A stretch of 64,000 nt of DNA from Methylobacterium sp. WL1 (lineage in GTDB: Bacteria; Pseudomonadota; Alphaproteobacteria; Rhizobiales; Beijerinckiaceae), in contig NZ_CP042823.1 of assembly GCF_008000895.1 (NCBI RefSeq), positions 4,858,501 through 4,922,500 on the forward strand, written 5' to 3'. The stretch's first letter is position 1. Each line of letters starts with the position of its first letter. This document shows positions 62,081 to 64,000 of this stretch, in pieces. The notes below the pieces were generated by a model. It was given only the letters and a program-made list of their open reading frames with translations. It was not told the DNA's origin and did no database searches. Both the position numbers and the translations under genes were made by a program.

Positions 62081-62245
62081 ATGCCTCGGCTGCTGCAGCG
62101 GTTCGCCCGCGACGAGACCGGCGCCACCGCTATCGAGTACGGCATGATCGCCGCCCTGATCGCCGTCGTCATCATCGGCTCGCTCAGGCTCGTGGGTTCG
62201 CGGCTCGGCGCGAAGTTCAGCGCCATTGCCGGCAACCTGAATTGA
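62081..62245 (+). CDS. Flp/Fap-family type IVb pilin
   Basis: A 54-residue pilin. MPRLLQRFARDETGATAIEY has the G-A-T-A-I-E-Y processing region, cut before the hydrophobic helix (GMIAALIAVVIIGSLRLVG). The family forms Tad/Flp adhesion pili. ATG 62081 follows AGGATCCCCGTG. No tad or cpa assembly genes are nearby, so it is an orphan pilin in this window. Confidence 0.9.
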   Translation: MPRLLQRFARDETGATAIEYGMIAALIAVVIIGSLRLVGSRLGAKFSAIAGNLN

Positions 62246-62377
62246 GCCGAGTCCCGCGGATAGGTCCGCTCTCTCGACCCTAACCGAGTGCGGTCTGGGA
62301 ACGACGCTCTAAGGGGGCAGTTCAGCTTGTTCGCCAGCCGTGCCGTCGGCTGGCAATTCGCAGGCATTCAGGGGCCG

Positions 62378-62611
62378 ATGCACAAGCTTCCGCCCATGAG
62401 CTTGTACCAGCTCCGCCTACTGTCCGCAGACGGGCCGCGCTTCTACAAAGTGACCGCCTACCTGCGGCGGCTGGAGGTGCTCCAGCTGATCGACGCGACT
62501 GGACGAACCGACATGGCCCTAGGCAGCATCGAGTATCAAATCACCGACGCTGGGCGAGCTGAATTGGCGGAACGCTACGGCCCTGCGTATCCGCCGCCGA
62601 CTGCTGAGTGA
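62378..62611 (+). CDS. winged-helix-like hypothetical protein
   Basis: A 77-residue protein MHKLPPMSLYQLRLLSADGP with FYKVTAYLRRLEVLQLIDAT and YQITDAGRAELAERYG. The helix-helix-wing pattern ending in T-D-A-G-R-A-E-L resembles PadR/MarR-type C-terminal wings. Likely a small DNA-binding protein; the target is unknown. Confidence 0.55.
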   Translation: MHKLPPMSLYQLRLLSADGPRFYKVTAYLRRLEVLQLIDATGRTDMALGSIEYQITDAGRAELAERYGPAYPPPTAE

Positions 62612-62717
62612 TTCAGGTCCTCAGCTGAACCCCGCTTCTTTCCACGTCACCGGGCCATGGGCCTGTACGCTCGGCCCTGCCCCGATCTGCTCATGGGGCG
62701 GGGCGGAACTCGGCCGA

Positions 62718-62978
62718 TCAAAAGCGGCGCATGTGCTCTCCGAGTTCGAGGCGCATCCCCGCTTCGAAGCCGATGTGCCACGCCCGGACTTCGGAAGTTA
62801 GCATGCCGGCTTCCTGATGCCCCTGGGCCACGATGACCCCGACCTGCTCAAGCCGGCGCACGACGCCCTCGACGCTGCCTGTCTCCGGGCTCAGCGTCTT
62901 GATCATCTCGCTCGCTGCAAGCCGGCCAGCTTTTTCGCCTCGAGCGGTGGGAGCTAGCGGCTTGCTATGTGGCGGCAT
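62718..62978 (-). CDS. hypothetical protein
   Basis: An 86-residue protein MPPHSKPLAPTARGEKAGRL with GSVEGVVRRLEQVGVIVAQG and HQEAGMLTSEVRAWHIGFEA. Helical and soluble. No family recognised. Alone on its strand. Confidence 0.5.
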   Translation of the reverse strand: MPPHSKPLAPTARGEKAGRLAASEMIKTLSPETGSVEGVVRRLEQVGVIVAQGHQEAGMLTSEVRAWHIGFEAGMRLELGEHMRRF

Positions 62979-63135
62979 GGGTCTCGATTGCCTCACCTCA
63001 GTGAGCCGATACGCAACGCGGCTCGTGAGACAGGATGGCGCCGGGTGGTTACCAGCTCTCGTCGCCAGCCAATATGTTGTTGTCCCACGACGATACCCTG
63101 CGTTAGCGGCGGGTCAGGGAACAGGATCGGGCCGC

Positions 63136-63396
63136 ATGGACGACGACGATCGCGAATTCGAGCATTCCTCGCTGTCGGGCGCGTTCGCCCGCGACGGCGA
63201 GACGGTCGAGGTCGAGATCTACCGGTTCGAAGGGGAGACAGGCCGGTGGCGCCTGGAGGTGGTCCATCTCTCCGGCTGCGTTCGGTGGGAGACCACGTTT
63301 GCGACCGAAGCAGAAGCGCACGCCGCTTTCCTCACGATGATCGAGGCCGTGGGCATAAGGTACTTCGTCGGCGATCGCCCAAAGGCCCGACACTGA
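63136..63396 (+). CDS. hypothetical protein
   Basis: An 86-residue protein MDDDDREFEHSSLSGAFARD. VEVEIYRFEGETGRWRLEVV and TEAEAHAAFLTMIEAVGI suggest a small beta-sheet domain with a C-terminal helix. No family recognised. Confidence 0.55.
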   Translation: MDDDDREFEHSSLSGAFARDGETVEVEIYRFEGETGRWRLEVVHLSGCVRWETTFATEAEAHAAFLTMIEAVGIRYFVGDRPKARH

Positions 63397-63499
63397 TCGA
63401 ACGGCACGGCACGAAAAAGCCCGCGCCGGCGAAGGTCAAGGAGTCCCCCGGTGCGTTACGCCAGGCAACGAGTCGACCGTATCAGCATTGCAGGCGCAG

Positions 63500-63535
63500 G
63501 AGAGCCCGCTGCGATGACAGATCGGGCGGGCTCTC
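63500..63535. repeat. perfect 10-bp inverted repeat
   Basis: GAGAGCCCGC (63500-63509) and GCGGGCTCTC (63526-63535) face each other across 16 bases, about 100 bases after the previous gene. No T tract. A terminator-like or regulatory hairpin. Confidence 0.5.
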
Positions 63536-63644
63536 AGCCTCGGACGAAGGTGTCACCGCGGAGTTCGAGGCTGGCGTTCACGTACCATGTGGCGGGCCAC
63601 CACGATGGAAGCCTGCGGTGGCTAAACTGTGCAGCCTGTGCCGT

Positions 63645-63944
63645 TCAACCGCCGCCACCGTTGCCGGCACCACCGCCGCTGCCACCCGTCGAACGTGACC
63701 CGCGAGAAGGCTGACCTGCATTGCCACCAGCGGCCGAGCTCGACGAGCCACGCCCGCCGGTGTTGTTCGTGATGGGGATGCCCGTCCGCTTGGCCGACTT
63801 CATGTGACGTGAGCGCGCATCAGCCGGCGCTGTCGTCTGTGAGAGTACGAAAGATGACAAGGCTAGGGCGCATGCGCCAAGAAGGAGCTTCTTCAAAACG
63901 GTTCTCCGATTCAGCCGATAACGAGCAACCCGTTGCGGAAGCAT
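63645..63944 (-). CDS. exported Gly/Ser-rich hypothetical protein
   Basis: A 99-residue protein. A signal peptide or anchor is seen in LKKLLLGACALALSSFVLSQ. The mature part is rich in Gly, Ser and Asn (NNTGGRGSSSSAAGGNAGQP), ending in a Gly run. ATG 63944 leaves a long basic pre-region, so a later TTG start may be real. No family recognised. Confidence 0.55.
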   Translation of the reverse strand: MLPQRVARYRLNRRTVLKKLLLGACALALSSFVLSQTTAPADARSRHMKSAKRTGIPITNNTGGRGSSSSAAGGNAGQPSRGSRSTGGSGGGAGNGGGG

Positions 63945-64000
63945 AGTATCCGCACCGCCATTCGATCGCCCGTCCTTGGCTCGGCATCGCGCTCTCGAAC

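Noticed and set aside
52331..64000. Search for integrase, transposase, phage structural or plasmid replication genes
   Set aside because: None recognised in either strand, so a prophage, insertion sequence or plasmid is not claimed.

Overview
The window is G+C-rich, densely coded alphaproteobacterial chromosome. Gene families and order, the LptE/LeuS/FtsK/YchF sequence types and the many small ORFan proteins on the right fit Methylobacterium/Methylorubrum best. This is an inference from recognised protein families; no search was run.

Layout. (1) 1-30108 is mostly core or conserved DNA: partial lptE, an AEC transporter, a TonB-receptor remnant, a class A acid phosphatase, a DUF6036-type nucleotidyltransferase pair, alpha/beta hydrolase, dapD, a cyclic-nucleotide-domain protein, an OmpR-type response regulator, an L,D-transpeptidase, yggS, leuS, a solute-binding protein, terC, a lipid kinase, an exported repeat protein, a nuclease-like membrane protein, galM, ftsK, mtnA, an aldo/keto reductase, a double-hotdog MaoC protein, ychF, a vapBC pair, pth and a FUSC-family protein. 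(2) tRNA-Arg(TCT) at 30109-30185 marks a shift to less G+C-rich DNA with an exported carboxymuconolactone-decarboxylase-like protein, an SDR and a RecD2 helicase. (3) 35653-45481 is a catabolic locus: a LysR regulator divergent from a polyamine/opine-type ABC importer, two FAD amine oxidases, HcnA-like and HcnB-like subunits, a small FAD-fold-like protein and RidA. It predicts uptake and oxidative deamination of an amine or imino acid, with RidA clearing the imine. (4) 45871-52223 is a second LysR-controlled locus: a NitT/TauT-type importer, a PuuE-type polysaccharide deacetylase and allophanate hydrolase. It predicts use of a urea-like or cyclic ureide nitrogen source through allophanate. (5) 52331-64000 is an accessory region of small, mostly unrecognised genes with no integrase or transposase in view.

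The accessory region is the most unusual part. Between 54.4 and 59.3 kb, short coding modules recur in direct orientation: five copies or relics of the C-terminal tail of an XRE-type regulator, two paralogous 59-residue proteins, a duplicated 54-base module and a stray ribbon-helix-helix tail. They separate small intact genes, as if the segment grew by serial cassette insertion or recombination.

Five genes elsewhere (L,D-transpeptidase, a solute-binding protein, ftsK, FUSC, polysaccharide deacetylase) are broken by seven events. Each is repaired by adding one base in a GC-rich run. Because ftsK is normally essential, these look more like sequencing deletions than true pseudogenes.
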